Positions 16,510 to 26,006 of a stretch of DNA of 64,000 nt are shown piece after piece. Position numbers and translations under genes: made by a program. The DNA is taken from the NCBI GenBank assembly GCA_022184915.1, contig JAGTJU010000003.1, forward strand, positions 372,001 to 436,000, in the 5' to 3' direction. The first letter of the stretch is position 1. Each line of letters opens with the position of its first letter. Below the pieces are notes generated by a model. It searched no databases and was not told where the DNA came from. It saw only the letters and a program-made list of their open reading frames with translations. Origin of the DNA: Myxococcales bacterium. GTDB lineage: Bacteria; Myxococcota_A; Polyangia; Fen-1088.

Positions 16510-17910
16510 TTGGTTTTCACCTCGATCACCTTTCTGTTCGCGTTTCTGCCGCTGGTGCTTCTACTCGATGCGCTCGCGCCACCAAAAACGCGAAACGCCG
16601 TGGTGCTTGCTGCCAGCCTCCTCTTCTACGCCTGGGGCGAAGGCCCCTACGTGCTCCTTCTTTTCGCGCTCTTCCTTGGGAACGCGCTGGCAGCACCTCT
16701 CGTGGCGCGCGCCCGTTCAACCTCTCGCGTCTTGGTCCTGGCCATCGTGGTAGCAGGAAATCTTGTGCCCTTGTTGGTGTTCAAATACACGAACTTCGCT
16801 CTAACCAGTGTCTACAACCTACTCGGGGCGGTCGGCGCAGCACCGCACGAGCCCTGGCACCTGCGGCTCCACCTGCCGCTCGGCATATCTTTCTTCACGT
16901 TTCAGGCGATCTCCTATCAGACCGACCTATGGCGGAACAACGAAGAGGCGCCTGCGCGAACGGAGCAGCTCGGAGTGTACCTTTTCATGTTTCCTCAGCT
17001 CGTCGCAGGGCCCATCGTGCGTTTCCAGGATGTGGCCCGAGAGCTGGTGCACCGAACGTCGAGCGTCCTCGACAGGCACGAAGGCCTGGCTCGGTTCGTT
17101 CAGGGTCTGGGGAAAAAGGTTCTGATTGCCGACGTTCTGGCCACGGCGGCCGATCCGGTCTTTGGCGCTCCTGAAGCCCTCAGCCCCCAGACAGCAGCCA
17201 TCGGACTTGCCGCATACTCTCTGCAGATCTACTTCGACTTCTCTGGGTACTCTGACATGGCCATAGGGTTGGGAAGAATGCTCGGTTTTTCCCTCCCCGA
17301 GAACTTTCGCCATCCCTACGCCGCGAGGTCCGTCACGGACTTCTGGCGGCGGTGGCACATCACCCTGTCGTCATGGTTCCGTGACTATGTGTATGTGCCG
17401 ATGGGTGGCAGCCGCCTGGGGCGGCTTCGCACATTCGTGAATCTCTGGATCGTCTTTCTCTTGTGTGGCTTGTGGCACGGAGCGGCCTTCAACTTCATTG
17501 TCTGGGGAGCCGTTCATGGCGCAGCCCTTTCCGTCGAACGCATCTTTCGCGAACGCGCGTCGCTACCTCGATTCCTCGTGATCCCCTTGGGCCACGTCTG
17601 GACCTTGGCTGTCGTAAGCGCCGCCTGGGTTCTATTCCGAAGCGAGTCTCTCCACTCGGCGGGGACATTCTTTGCGTCGCTCTGTGGCACAGGGCCGCCT
17701 CACGAAGCGAAGTCGTTCGCTTTCGGCACCAAAGTCGAGACAACTCTGGTTTTGGGAGCTGTACTTTCCATCGGCCCCCTCCGGTTCTTTGCCAAATTTC
17801 GGGCAGTCCTTCGCCCGCTGGCCGTTCCTGCTCTCGTCCTGGTCTTTGTGGCCAGCCTTGCGAGGGTCATCGCCACGACCCACTCACCCTTCATCTATTT
17901 CCGGTTTTGA
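16510..17910 (+). CDS. MBOAT-family O-acyltransferase (AlgI-like)
   Basis: Moves acyl groups across the inner membrane for polysaccharide O-acylation. The 466-residue polytopic protein has FTSITFLFAFLPLVLLLD at the start, PLGISFFTFQAISYQTDL, MFPQLVAGPIVR, and the MBOAT core LPENFRHPYAARSVTDFWRR, WFRDYVYVPMGG and the presumed catalytic His in CGLWHGAAFNFIVWG. It starts at TTG 16510. An AlgX/AlgJ-like SGNH protein follows after 2 bp, the standard two-part acyl-transfer arrangement. Confidence 0.92.
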   Translation: MVFTSITFLFAFLPLVLLLDALAPPKTRNAVVLAASLLFYAWGEGPYVLLLFALFLGNALAAPLVARARSTSRVLVLAIVVAGNLVPLLVFKYTNFALTSVYNLLGAVGAAPHEPWHLRLHLPLGISFFTFQAISYQTDLWRNNEEAPARTEQLGVYLFMFPQLVAGPIVRFQDVARELVHRTSSVLDRHEGLARFVQGLGKKVLIADVLATAADPVFGAPEALSPQTAAIGLAAYSLQIYFDFSGYSDMAIGLGRMLGFSLPENFRHPYAARSVTDFWRRWHITLSSWFRDYVYVPMGGSRLGRLRTFVNLWIVFLLCGLWHGAAFNFIVWGAVHGAALSVERIFRERASLPRFLVIPLGHVWTLAVVSAAWVLFRSESLHSAGTFFASLCGTGPPHEAKSFAFGTKVETTLVLGAVLSIGPLRFFAKFRAVLRPLAVPALVLVFVASLARVIATTHSPFIYFRF

Positions 17911-17912
17911 GT

Positions 17913-19070
17913 ATGCCCGCGCCCCTGCACCCGAAGCGGCCGCTCTCCCTTCTGCTCAGCTGCGGGTTCGCCGTCGTGATGACCCTGGTGGCCTCCGTGG
18001 TTGCCCCGAGGACCGCTCGGGTCGACCATGACCGGGCGTCCACGCTCTTCGTCCCACCCTGGCACAGGGCCTTCCCCCGCGCCTTCGAGGCCTACCTTCG
18101 CGATCACCTGGGTTTTCGACGACAGTGGATCTCGCTGAGCAGTGCCATCGACTACTTCGCTTTCAGAACGGCGCCTCCCAACACCGTGCTGGTGGGCAAA
18201 CAGGGCTTTCTGTTTCTCAATCAAGACTTCATGCCCGAGGCGCTCGAGAACCGGCCATTCTCCAAAGCACAGCTGACTGAAAGGGTAGGTTTCTTCGAGG
18301 AAATCCAGAGAGCCTTGGACGAGTTTGGCGGCAAGCTCCTGGTGGTCATCGCCCCCAACAAAGCCAGCATCTTCCCTCAGCACCTGCCCGACGGCTACCG
18401 ACCCTCCAGCTGGACGCGCCTCGACCACCTTTATGAAGCTCTCGCAGAGGTGGGAATAGCCACGCTGGACCTAAGGCCCACCCTTCGTTCTTCGAAGGAG
18501 CTCGTCTACGACCGGCTCGACACGCATTGGAACGGCCGTGGCACCGCCCTCGCGACGGCCGAAATCGACGCCGCCATCAGTCGAATGACAGGATGGGCGT
18601 CTAGGTTCGACGCTTCCAAGGTTCGGTTTCAGGACGAGAAGAGCGCTGGCGATCTCGCGCGTCTCATGGAACTGGAGCGCTGGTTGACGGAAAGGAGCGT
18701 TAGAGCGTTTTGGACGGACAGTCCAGCAAAGATTTTGGGGAACGATCCGTACGCCGGAATTGCGAAAGGGGCCCGACTCCGCGGCCTCGTCGTCCAGTAC
18801 GAACATCCAGAAATACCTGAAGATGGACTGGTCATGATTCATCATGACTCGTTCGGATTTCCAGAGACGCTGCAGTCTCTCCTTCCCCATGTTCTTGCTC
18901 GAAGCCGCTGGACGCTCGAGACACATCGCGTAGAGCTTTTGCAGATCAGAAAACTTCGACCTCGGGTTCTAGTCTACCTTTCGGCGGAGCGTTACCTATT
19001 CTCGCCTCCTCCCGTTCTTCTAAAGCCTCGATTCCCTTGGAACCCGGGCCATTCGATTCCTCTCAAATGA
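17913..19070 (+). CDS. AlgX/AlgJ-like SGNH O-acetyltransferase, membrane-anchored
   Basis: 385 residues. An N-terminal signal-anchor (about 10-31) is followed by a periplasmic domain with FEAYLRDHLGFRRQWISL and VVIAPNKASIFP. The catalytic pair D203/H205 sits in DTHWNGRG and the nucleophile S313 in HHDSFG, corresponding to the DxH and GDSF motifs of AlgJ/AlgX. It takes acyl groups delivered by the MBOAT partner 2 bp upstream and places them on the exported glycan. The ATG at 17913 was chosen; the open frame before it is a shadow of the MBOAT gene. A flippase follows 7 bp downstream. Confidence 0.85.
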   Translation: MPAPLHPKRPLSLLLSCGFAVVMTLVASVVAPRTARVDHDRASTLFVPPWHRAFPRAFEAYLRDHLGFRRQWISLSSAIDYFAFRTAPPNTVLVGKQGFLFLNQDFMPEALENRPFSKAQLTERVGFFEEIQRALDEFGGKLLVVIAPNKASIFPQHLPDGYRPSSWTRLDHLYEALAEVGIATLDLRPTLRSSKELVYDRLDTHWNGRGTALATAEIDAAISRMTGWASRFDASKVRFQDEKSAGDLARLMELERWLTERSVRAFWTDSPAKILGNDPYAGIAKGARLRGLVVQYEHPEIPEDGLVMIHHDSFGFPETLQSLLPHVLARSRWTLETHRVELLQIRKLRPRVLVYLSAERYLFSPPPVLLKPRFPWNPGHSIPLK

Positions 19071-19077
19071 GTTTGCA

Positions 19078-20352
19078 ATGAAGCTGTTGAATGGCCCCCG
19101 AATAAATGTCCTCTGGTCCGTGCTCGGACAGGTTGGCTTTGCCGCACTTTCCTGGATCGTTACCGTTTTGCTCGCTCGCGCGGATCGAGAGGGGAGTTTG
19201 GTCGGTCAGTTCGGTCTCGCATCAGCGATCACGTTGCCCGTCCTTGTTCTCTGCAACTTGCAGCTGAGAACGGTTGTCGTAAGTGATGCACGCGACGAAT
19301 TTCAGTTCTCTGACTACTTTGGCCTGCGCGCTATAGCGCTCTCGATCGCCTTTTTCGTCATGGTCGCGATAGCGACCATGGGCCGCTTCGATAGGGACAC
19401 GAGACTGGCGATTCTTGCCATATCCTGCATCAGAGTCGTCGACGGAGTGGCAGATATCGTTCATGCATATCTTCAACGCTTTGAGCAACTGCGTCGGATG
19501 GCGCTCTCGCTCCTCGTCCGGGGTTTATGCACTCTGGGGGGCGTTGCTGTCGGCTTACGGCTCCAAGGGAGTCTCTGGGCTTCCCTGGCGCTCGTTGCGA
19601 TTCTTCTTTTGGCGGAACTCCTCTTCCTCGACAGTTGGGCGATTCGCAAGACTCGCTCCGAAGCAGCTCGGCGCGGCCATCCCTGGGTTGCGCTTACACC
19701 TCGGTTCCGACGGAGTCATCTCAAGGCAATCTTCAAGTTGTCTCTTCCCCTGGCCCTCTCTGGCTTGGTGGGTGCATTTGCGACCCAGCTGCCGATCTAT
19801 GTGATCGAGCACGAATACGGCAGCGAAACACTTGGCAAGTTCGTCGTCATCTACAATCCGCTTTTGGCGATGCCCATTTTTGTCGTTGCGGCGTTCGAGG
19901 GCGTCCTTGCTCAACTCTCGGCGGCTGCGGCAACCAGGAACAGAGCTCTTTGGCTCAATCTTTTCAGTCGCCTCCTCGCGATAGCCGTCTCGTCTGCGCT
20001 CATTCTGATTGGCGGTGTCAAGCTCTTTGGGCGTTCTTTTTTGCACCTCGTATATGGACAAAATTACGCCGCGTCTGCGGACCTGTTCCTCCTCCTCTCG
20101 ATAGGAGTAGGGCTGGGCTTCATCAACACGATCCTTTCTGCATGTTTGCTGGCCGATCGCCGATTCAAGTCCATTCTGATTCTTTCGCTCGTCCAACTGC
20201 CAATAACCACAGCCCTCATTCTTGGCTTGGTAAATCGCCTTGGGGTCGATGGAGCAGCCTATGCCCTGATTCTTGGTCAGATTCTCTCAATGGCGGCCTA
20301 CGGGTCCATGCTCCTTCGCTCACTGTATCGCAAACCTACAGAGTGGCGGTGA
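19078..20352 (+). CDS. Wzx-like polysaccharide flippase (MOP superfamily)
   Basis: 424 residues, about 12 membrane helices, MATE/Wzx-like layout (GPRINVLWSVLGQVGFAALSW at the start, conserved repeat topology with short loops). It probably flips undecaprenyl-linked repeat units to the periplasm. It is the last gene of the plus-strand acylation/flippase set. Its end overlaps the end of a convergent methyltransferase gene by 17 bp. From here to about 28.6 kb base composition is visibly less GC-rich and codon use less biased than in the flanks. Confidence 0.85.
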   Translation: MKLLNGPRINVLWSVLGQVGFAALSWIVTVLLARADREGSLVGQFGLASAITLPVLVLCNLQLRTVVVSDARDEFQFSDYFGLRAIALSIAFFVMVAIATMGRFDRDTRLAILAISCIRVVDGVADIVHAYLQRFEQLRRMALSLLVRGLCTLGGVAVGLRLQGSLWASLALVAILLLAELLFLDSWAIRKTRSEAARRGHPWVALTPRFRRSHLKAIFKLSLPLALSGLVGAFATQLPIYVIEHEYGSETLGKFVVIYNPLLAMPIFVVAAFEGVLAQLSAAAATRNRALWLNLFSRLLAIAVSSALILIGGVKLFGRSFLHLVYGQNYAASADLFLLLSIGVGLGFINTILSACLLADRRFKSILILSLVQLPITTALILGLVNRLGVDGAAYALILGQILSMAAYGSMLLRSLYRKPTEWR

Positions 20353-21400
20353 GGACCAGCTCGTCCCCCTCGGCCGTGCCGCAGGCTTTCTTGAATGCCA
20401 CCAAACGCTCAGCGAGACCGGTCCTTGCCCGAGATACGAGACTTTTTGGACGGCTATGCCAGTCAGAGCGTCCCCACTCGCCGATCTGGCTGCTCGCATG
20501 CTCCAGATAAGAGAAGGCTCGCACCGACGACCGAACCTCAATGTTCCTGAATCCAAACGACTCAACCAAATGCCTAAGAGACGGCGCTGAAAAAAGGATG
20601 AGATGACGAGGAGGATCCAGGTGCAACCAGTTCGCTCTGTGCTTTTTGAAGAGGGCACCACGGACATTGGGAGTCACGATCACGAGTTTGCCCCCAGGCT
20701 TCAATAGACGCCGCGCTCGTTCGACGAGTTGGTCGGGATGATGGACGTGCTCGATCACGTGGCTCATACTGACGACATCGAAACTCGCTTCTTTCAATTC
20801 GAGAGTCGAGAGATCGCCATGATGAACTGTCAGCCCACGAGAGCGGGCGAAGGCGACGGACGACGAATCCACATCCGTTCCCTCGACAGTCCAGCCGAGC
20901 TGCGAAAGCGTCTGCAGTACATCTCCGTTTCCGCATCCAACGTCAAGAAGCCTGCCTCGATCTTCAGGAGACTGCCATCTGACGACGAGATCCCAATCAG
21001 AGCAGTAGGCTGGACGCATCCTGGCCAATGGAGCCAAAAGGCGCCTTAACGGCTTGAGCTCTGCGCGCAACGTGTCATAGCCGTACTCGTCTTCGAGGTA
21101 GGCGCGCGCGCAAACGTCATCCCAAACTCTATACAGTTTTTCCGACCACTTGAGGCTACCGAACGGCCTCCCCTCAGATCCCGAATGCGTGTAGTAGCTC
21201 TCGTAGACGGTTCCGATGGAGGTCCTCGTTGGGCGGGGATCGAGCCAAAGAGACCCACATTGAGCGCCCGAACAGGCTCGAAACCCATACGTCCCAGGCG
21301 CCTGGAAGAGCCGATCCTGCAGACCCGTGTAGAGAAAGTCTCCGGATGACTGACATAGGGGACAGACGGCTTGCTCTTCGAGGACAACTTTGCTCTTCAT
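20336..21400 (-). CDS. SAM-dependent methyltransferase with N-terminal zinc ribbon
   Basis: 354 residues. The N-terminal CPLCQSSGDF and CSGAQCGSLWL Cys pairs form a zinc-ribbon-like module. A class I methyltransferase core follows: LLDVGCGNGDVLQTL (motif I), GTDVDSSSV, FDVVSMSHVIEHVHHPD, and LLKPGGKLVIVTPN. This architecture is common in polysaccharide and nucleotide-sugar C/O-methyltransferases. The ATG at 21400 is preferred; a TTG three codons upstream is possible. It overlaps the flippase end by 17 bp and lies downstream of three glycosyltransferases on the same strand. Confidence 0.85.
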   Translation of the reverse strand: MKSKVVLEEQAVCPLCQSSGDFLYTGLQDRLFQAPGTYGFRACSGAQCGSLWLDPRPTRTSIGTVYESYYTHSGSEGRPFGSLKWSEKLYRVWDDVCARAYLEDEYGYDTLRAELKPLRRLLAPLARMRPAYCSDWDLVVRWQSPEDRGRLLDVGCGNGDVLQTLSQLGWTVEGTDVDSSSVAFARSRGLTVHHGDLSTLELKEASFDVVSMSHVIEHVHHPDQLVERARRLLKPGGKLVIVTPNVRGALFKKHRANWLHLDPPRHLILFSAPSLRHLVESFGFRNIEVRSSVRAFSYLEHASSQIGEWGRSDWHSRPKSLVSRARTGLAERLVAFKKACGTAEGDELVLTATL

Positions 21401-21429
21401 TCGCTTCAACGTTCGGTAGGCAAAGAACG

Positions 21430-22245
21430 TTACCTTTTGGGCTTGATATATCGATACGCAAGCTCAGTTCGCTTGCTCAGCAAGCGATGAATCACCAGAG
21501 CGATCGAGCCCCGCCGTCCCAAACCTCTCGCATGCATCTTGGCCGTTTGAAATGCGGCATCGAGCTGGCGAGACGCATCCACAGTGCCCTTGGCAGCCAC
21601 ATGGACACGAAAATCAGCGAGATATTCCTTGATGACCTTTGGCTTCGTAACGCTAGAGAATCGAAGCCAAAGATCGTAGTCCATATCCAGATGTCTCTCT
21701 AAATCGAGACCACCAGCGATGTCCCACATTTCTCTAGTCCAGAAGACGGCCATTTGGCTAATGAAGTTCTCCTGGAGCAGTTTGAATCGCGAGAACGTCC
21801 AACCACGCAAGTTCTTGTAGACCGTTATGGCGTTCGCTGCAGGTCTACCCTCGGCGTCGATTACGCCACAGCGACCATAAAGCCATTCTGGCATTCCAGG
21901 TCGAAGATTTGCAACGACCGTTTCGAGTGTGCTCGGTCTCAGACGGTCATCAGAGTTCAACCAGCCCAGAATGGGTCCGCGAGCCATCGAGAGCCCTTTG
22001 TTGACGGCGTCCGACTGCCCCCTGTCCTTCTCGAAGACGAGACGGAGACGCTCAGGGTACTTCGCCTGTATCGACTCGAGCCATTGCCTCGAACCATCTG
22101 TCGAACCGGGATCGAGAACCAGCAGTTCAACGTCGATCTTTGACTGCTGCAGGACCGAATCGACGGCCTCGGGCAGGAACTTCCTCTGGTTGAGACAGGG
22201 CATAACGATGGAAACAGTCGGCACACCAAGAGAGTTCGCTGGCAT
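21430..22245 (-). CDS. Family 2 glycosyltransferase
   Basis: 271 residues. PTVSIVMPCLNQRKFLPEAV opens the GT-A domain, DPGSTDGSRQWL follows, and GWLNSDDRLRP carries the DxD-like NSDD motif. The C-terminal part contains DYDLWLRF, which is usual in O-antigen and capsule glycosyltransferases. It starts with ATG 22245, 6 bp after the next glycosyltransferase in the minus-strand operon (24820 to 20336). The donor and acceptor cannot be read from sequence. Confidence 0.88.
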   Translation of the reverse strand: MPANSLGVPTVSIVMPCLNQRKFLPEAVDSVLQQSKIDVELLVLDPGSTDGSRQWLESIQAKYPERLRLVFEKDRGQSDAVNKGLSMARGPILGWLNSDDRLRPSTLETVVANLRPGMPEWLYGRCGVIDAEGRPAANAITVYKNLRGWTFSRFKLLQENFISQMAVFWTREMWDIAGGLDLERHLDMDYDLWLRFSSVTKPKVIKEYLADFRVHVAAKGTVDASRQLDAAFQTAKMHARGLGRRGSIALVIHRLLSKRTELAYRYIKPKR

Positions 22246-22251
22246 CCTTTA

Positions 22252-23001
22252 CTATCCTTCGCGCGCGCTCCGTCGGCGCTCCCAGACGCGATTTGCAAGG
22301 TAAGTGGACAGAAGAATACGTCGCTTAATCTGCGTAATGGGCCGGAAATCGCGCCGGAAGTCGGTCAGGCTTTGCCCATGCTTGCGGTATCTGATCGTAC
22401 TTATGGGTACGAACTCAACCGCGCCGAATGCAGATGCGACGAGTCCGATCCACATGTCATGCATGGGAATGCGACTGGGAAACGGTAGCGCGATCTCCAA
22501 GGTGGGGCGCGAGAATGCCATACAACAACCAAGAAATGTGTTGTCGTAAATGTTCTTCAGGATGCCTGGACCAGATCCCATACGACGAAATAGCGATGGA
22601 TGGACTTCGTTCCCAGTGGCATCCGTGACGCACCCATCCAGAACGATGGCAAAGACTGACCCCGTTCTCGCCACGAACTTCTCTCGGATGAGGTTGAGCT
22701 TGTTGGGCAACCAAACATCGTCTTGGTCCGCCAGTACCAGCACGTCATTCTTCGCATGTCGGAGTGCATTCTCGAAGTTGAAGATTGGGTTGGAAAACTT
22801 TTGGTCCGGCAGGATCGTGAGGCCAGGGAACTTGAACCTGTTGACAATCTCTAGCGTCCCATCGTTGGAGGAGTCGTCTGAGACGATGAGCTCATCCTGC
22901 TCTAGCAATTGGGGAACAATGGAGCCGAGCTGTTCTGGTATGTATTTGCTCCCGTTGCACGTGGCCATACACACAGAGACGGCCGGGTATTTGCTCGCCA
23001 T
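22252..23001 (-). CDS. Family 2 glycosyltransferase
   Basis: 249 residues from ATG 23001 (MASKYPAVSVCMATCNGSKY). Motifs are VSDDSSNDGTLEI, LADQDDVWLPNKL (DQDD in the DxD position) and MHDMWIGL. The DQDDVW form is typical of rhamnosyl- or N-acetylglucosaminyltransferases of capsule clusters. The frame stays open upstream, but that part lies in the 3' end of the preceding gene. Its closest relative in the window is the next gene upstream, which shares the QDDVWxP motif, suggesting duplication. Confidence 0.88.
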   Translation of the reverse strand: MASKYPAVSVCMATCNGSKYIPEQLGSIVPQLLEQDELIVSDDSSNDGTLEIVNRFKFPGLTILPDQKFSNPIFNFENALRHAKNDVLVLADQDDVWLPNKLNLIREKFVARTGSVFAIVLDGCVTDATGNEVHPSLFRRMGSGPGILKNIYDNTFLGCCMAFSRPTLEIALPFPSRIPMHDMWIGLVASAFGAVEFVPISTIRYRKHGQSLTDFRRDFRPITQIKRRILLSTYLANRVWERRRSAREG

Positions 23002-23015
23002 GAATGGCCTCGCAC

Positions 23016-23963
23016 CTATCGCAACAGGTCGCGGAGAGCGGCAAGATAGTTGAATGAGAATCTGCGATAGCGACCGCTTCTCAGCTCTTCGGCAATGATC
23101 GGCAGGCGCTTCCGGCGTGAATCGGGCAAAGTGCCTCTGGCCCTGTAGTGACGCACCTTCTCCGACAATGAATTCAGGCGATGCTTGGAGAGTCGCCCAG
23201 AAAATCTGCTTAGAACACAATCCATCTGTGACGAGTGCTCCAGCAGAAGTGAATTGTCGAGAGTCCAGGCATGTTTCACCTTCTCAAGGAAGGTGAGTGC
23301 CTTGACCCCCACGACATTGCCCCCGTGCAAGCGATAGCGGACCAGACACTCGGGTACTACTTCGACGGCGTCTTCGACGGCGGCTGCCATTGCCATCCAC
23401 CCATCGTGAATCCAGGTCTGGGGGACCGGAACGGCCTTGGGCAGAAAACCTGCGCGAACTGCCATGGCCATACCAGCCACAAAGTTTCGCTCGACAAGCA
23501 CCTCGAAGGCCTCTCCCGCACGGACACGCGAGACCTCGGCAAAGCCAAAGTTTACGGCGCCCCAAAGGTCACGCCCGAGTGAGGCGAGTGCGCCATCAAC
23601 GAGCTCTGCGTTGCAGGCGACGAGTTGAACCTCCGGCCTGCGAAACGGCACGAGCATCTTGGTGATTTTCTCGGGGTGCCATACATCGTCCTGGTCTGAA
23701 GGGAAGATGACCTCGCCTCGACACAGGCCCAAGGCCTTCTCGAAGTTGGCAGCAACTCCAACGTTGCGCTCGTTACGGTGGACTCTGATCTCGAACGGGG
23801 CATTAGAGGCGAACCGATTCAAGACTTCCAAAGTCTCGTCTTTGGAAACATCATCAACGACCACGAGTTCGTCAGGGTGAGTTGTTTGCGAGACGTAGCT
23901 CTTGAGTTGCTCCTCGAGATACCTCGCGCCGTTGTACGTGCAGAGTGCTATCGAGATCTTCAT
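23016..23963 (-). CDS. Family 2 glycosyltransferase
   Basis: 315 residues from ATG 23963 (MKISIALCTYNGARYLEEQL). VVDDVSKDETLEVL and FPSDQDDVWHPEKI mark the GT-A core; WIHDGWMAM matches the acceptor-site segment of the family. The start overlaps the stop of the upstream methyltransferase by 4 nt (ATGA). It appears paralogous to the adjacent downstream glycosyltransferase. Confidence 0.88.
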   Translation of the reverse strand: MKISIALCTYNGARYLEEQLKSYVSQTTHPDELVVVDDVSKDETLEVLNRFASNAPFEIRVHRNERNVGVAANFEKALGLCRGEVIFPSDQDDVWHPEKITKMLVPFRRPEVQLVACNAELVDGALASLGRDLWGAVNFGFAEVSRVRAGEAFEVLVERNFVAGMAMAVRAGFLPKAVPVPQTWIHDGWMAMAAAVEDAVEVVPECLVRYRLHGGNVVGVKALTFLEKVKHAWTLDNSLLLEHSSQMDCVLSRFSGRLSKHRLNSLSEKVRHYRARGTLPDSRRKRLPIIAEELRSGRYRRFSFNYLAALRDLLR

Positions 23964-24820
23964 GGAGCTTTGTGGGCGACGATGATGTCCTGGTAGCTCA
24001 CGAAGTCCTCCCGTCCGCACCACTTTCCGAAGCGAATGTCATCCTGCAGCCTCAGCTGGTATTTGGCATGAATGCCGCGAATTAGCTCCTCGTCGAAAGC
24101 AATGGCGGCCTCGGGTACAGCCGGATTCTCAACCATGACTTCTTTGCCCTTGAACTCGTACACGATGGGTCGGCTCCCCCGCCCAGCGGCGACGAGCTGC
24201 CGGCTCTCACTGTTCAAGAGGAACCAGGTCCCCAAAAGGCGTCCACCTGGCCGTAGCACGCGACTGATCTCGGAAAGGTAGTTCTCTGCGTCTTCTGGTA
24301 CCAGATGTGTGAAGACAGAGGTCAAGAAGACGAAGTCGAACGACTGGTCATCGAAGGGAAAGCGGTATTCGCTGGCCTTGTAGCGCCCGTCTGGGTTGTA
24401 GGCCGTGTTCTTGATGTCGGAAAGCTCGAAGCGGAAGTTGGGGTGTTTCGGCGTAATGTTTTGCTGACACCACTCGATCCCCGCAGGAACGATGTCAATT
24501 CCACGATACTGCCCCTGGCGTAGGAAGTTCGCGAGCGGAATGGCCATCCGCCCGATTCCACATCCAACGTCGAGCACGTCTTCGTTCGGCTTGAGCCCAG
24601 CGAATTCGGTGAAGTACCTGAGGAACTCGTACCCAATCGCCGTGAAGCTTCCGTGTCCGACGAAGTGCAACCGGGTGGGCGGAATCGAGTCGTCTTTCTC
24701 CCCCATCAGATAGGCGCCCGAATCAATCAAAGCGGCCCCTATGCGTCGCATCAACGGAGCGACAACGCGCGCGCGGACGTTCGGGGGAATAAACTTCTTT
24801 AGGCTCTCCTGGTCAAACAT
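23960..24820 (-). CDS. Class I SAM-dependent methyltransferase
   Basis: 286 residues. After about 65 N-terminal residues with FVGHGSFTAIGYEFL comes the SAM-binding core: VLDVGCGIGRMAIPLANFL, YRGIDIVPAGIEW, FDFVFLTSVFTHLVPEDAENYL, and VLRPGGRLLGTWFL. It is the first gene of the minus-strand sugar operon and overlaps the next gene by 4 nt. It probably methylates a glycan or nucleotide sugar; the substrate is unknown. The 160 bp upstream separate it from a divergent glycosyltransferase. Confidence 0.85.
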   Translation of the reverse strand: MFDQESLKKFIPPNVRARVVAPLMRRIGAALIDSGAYLMGEKDDSIPPTRLHFVGHGSFTAIGYEFLRYFTEFAGLKPNEDVLDVGCGIGRMAIPLANFLRQGQYRGIDIVPAGIEWCQQNITPKHPNFRFELSDIKNTAYNPDGRYKASEYRFPFDDQSFDFVFLTSVFTHLVPEDAENYLSEISRVLRPGGRLLGTWFLLNSESRQLVAAGRGSRPIVYEFKGKEVMVENPAVPEAAIAFDEELIRGIHAKYQLRLQDDIRFGKWCGREDFVSYQDIIVAHKAP

Positions 24821-24982
24821 GCTGGGTTTCTAGACCGGACGGCGCCGGCAAGCAACCGGCAAGCGGCGGCTTCGGGTAGGGAGCGGCATGAGTGGCGGCA
24901 GCGCCCAGACACTGCGCGTCATCCACTCAAACCAAAGCATCCACCTCATGTAATTCTCCCGTAAGATGTCGTGCAGGAGAAC

Positions 24983-25900
24983 ATGTCCATCACCCATGAG
25001 CCTCGTACGGCAGCAGGGCAGGAGCCCATCGGCTGCCTCGCCGCCGTGGTTGTGGTCTACAACCAGGAATTCTCGAAGAGCTGCGCCCATCGCAGCATCA
25101 GCGCCATGGCACAAGCCCATCCTGGCAAACTCAAGCACGTCTTTGTCTACGACAACAGTCGGTCGCGCTGTTCCCCGCCGGAGGAATCCCTGCCGTCGCT
25201 GGGGATCTCGATTCACGAGCGGCACGACCCACAAAATGGTGGGCTAGTTCCGGCGTACAACTGGGCCTCGCAACGGGCGACCGAGCTTGGTTGCGACTGG
25301 ATCCTGCTAATTGACCAAGATGCGACTTTGCCCCCGGACTACTTGAAGGTCTTCTCAAGCAGTGCAGGTACATTCCACCAGGACGTCGTCGCTGCGATAC
25401 CGCACGTAAGGGCTGGTGGAAAACGAATCGCACCGCAGGGGACCCTGGCGGGGCTAACCCTGCCTTGGCCCCTGCCGAAGGATGCTGTTGGACCGCAAGC
25501 GACCGAGGTCGTCGGAATCAACTCGGGGACATTCGTAAGGCTCACCTACCTCGCGATGCGTGGCGGGTGGGACAGTCGATACAGCTTGGACGCAGTCGAT
25601 TTTTGGTTCTTCGCTGAAGTCTACGCAAACAGAAAGCTCGTGGCCATACTACCGTGTGAAATCGCACACGCGTTGAGCGTTGCTGACCTCTCAACGATCT
25701 CTTTACGACGGTACGAGAGCGTCGTTCGAGCCGAGAGGGAGTTCTACCTTCACATGAGGCCACGAAGGACCCAATTTCTGGCGTCCCAAATGATGTTCGC
25801 TAGGGCGGCCAAGAACCTGCTTACAGGGCGGCTCAGCCTCGCGCGAATCGGAGCTCGAGAGGCGGCATTGATGTTCTCGAGAGGGTTACGACGCAGGTAG
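24983..25900 (+). CDS. Family 2 glycosyltransferase (rhamnosyltransferase-like)
   Basis: 305 residues from ATG 24983, which follows AGGAG closely; a GTG at 24971 is the alternative. CLAAVVVVYNQEF, FVYDNSRS, NGGLVPAYNWASQRA and LLIDQDATLPPDYL match the RfbF/WbbL-type rhamnosyltransferase group. It is a single plus-strand gene between two minus-strand sugar operons, sharing its upstream region with the methyltransferase starting at 24820. Confidence 0.82.
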   Translation: MSITHEPRTAAGQEPIGCLAAVVVVYNQEFSKSCAHRSISAMAQAHPGKLKHVFVYDNSRSRCSPPEESLPSLGISIHERHDPQNGGLVPAYNWASQRATELGCDWILLIDQDATLPPDYLKVFSSSAGTFHQDVVAAIPHVRAGGKRIAPQGTLAGLTLPWPLPKDAVGPQATEVVGINSGTFVRLTYLAMRGGWDSRYSLDAVDFWFFAEVYANRKLVAILPCEIAHALSVADLSTISLRRYESVVRAEREFYLHMRPRRTQFLASQMMFARAAKNLLTGRLSLARIGAREAALMFSRGLRRR

Positions 25901-26006
25901 GAGCAACGACGCACCACCGTCCCATGCCTTCGTCACAATGAGATTCGACTAGGGGAAGTCTTGGAGATTCGAGGTGAGCCGACTCACGCCTCAGCGAACC
26001 AGCCCA

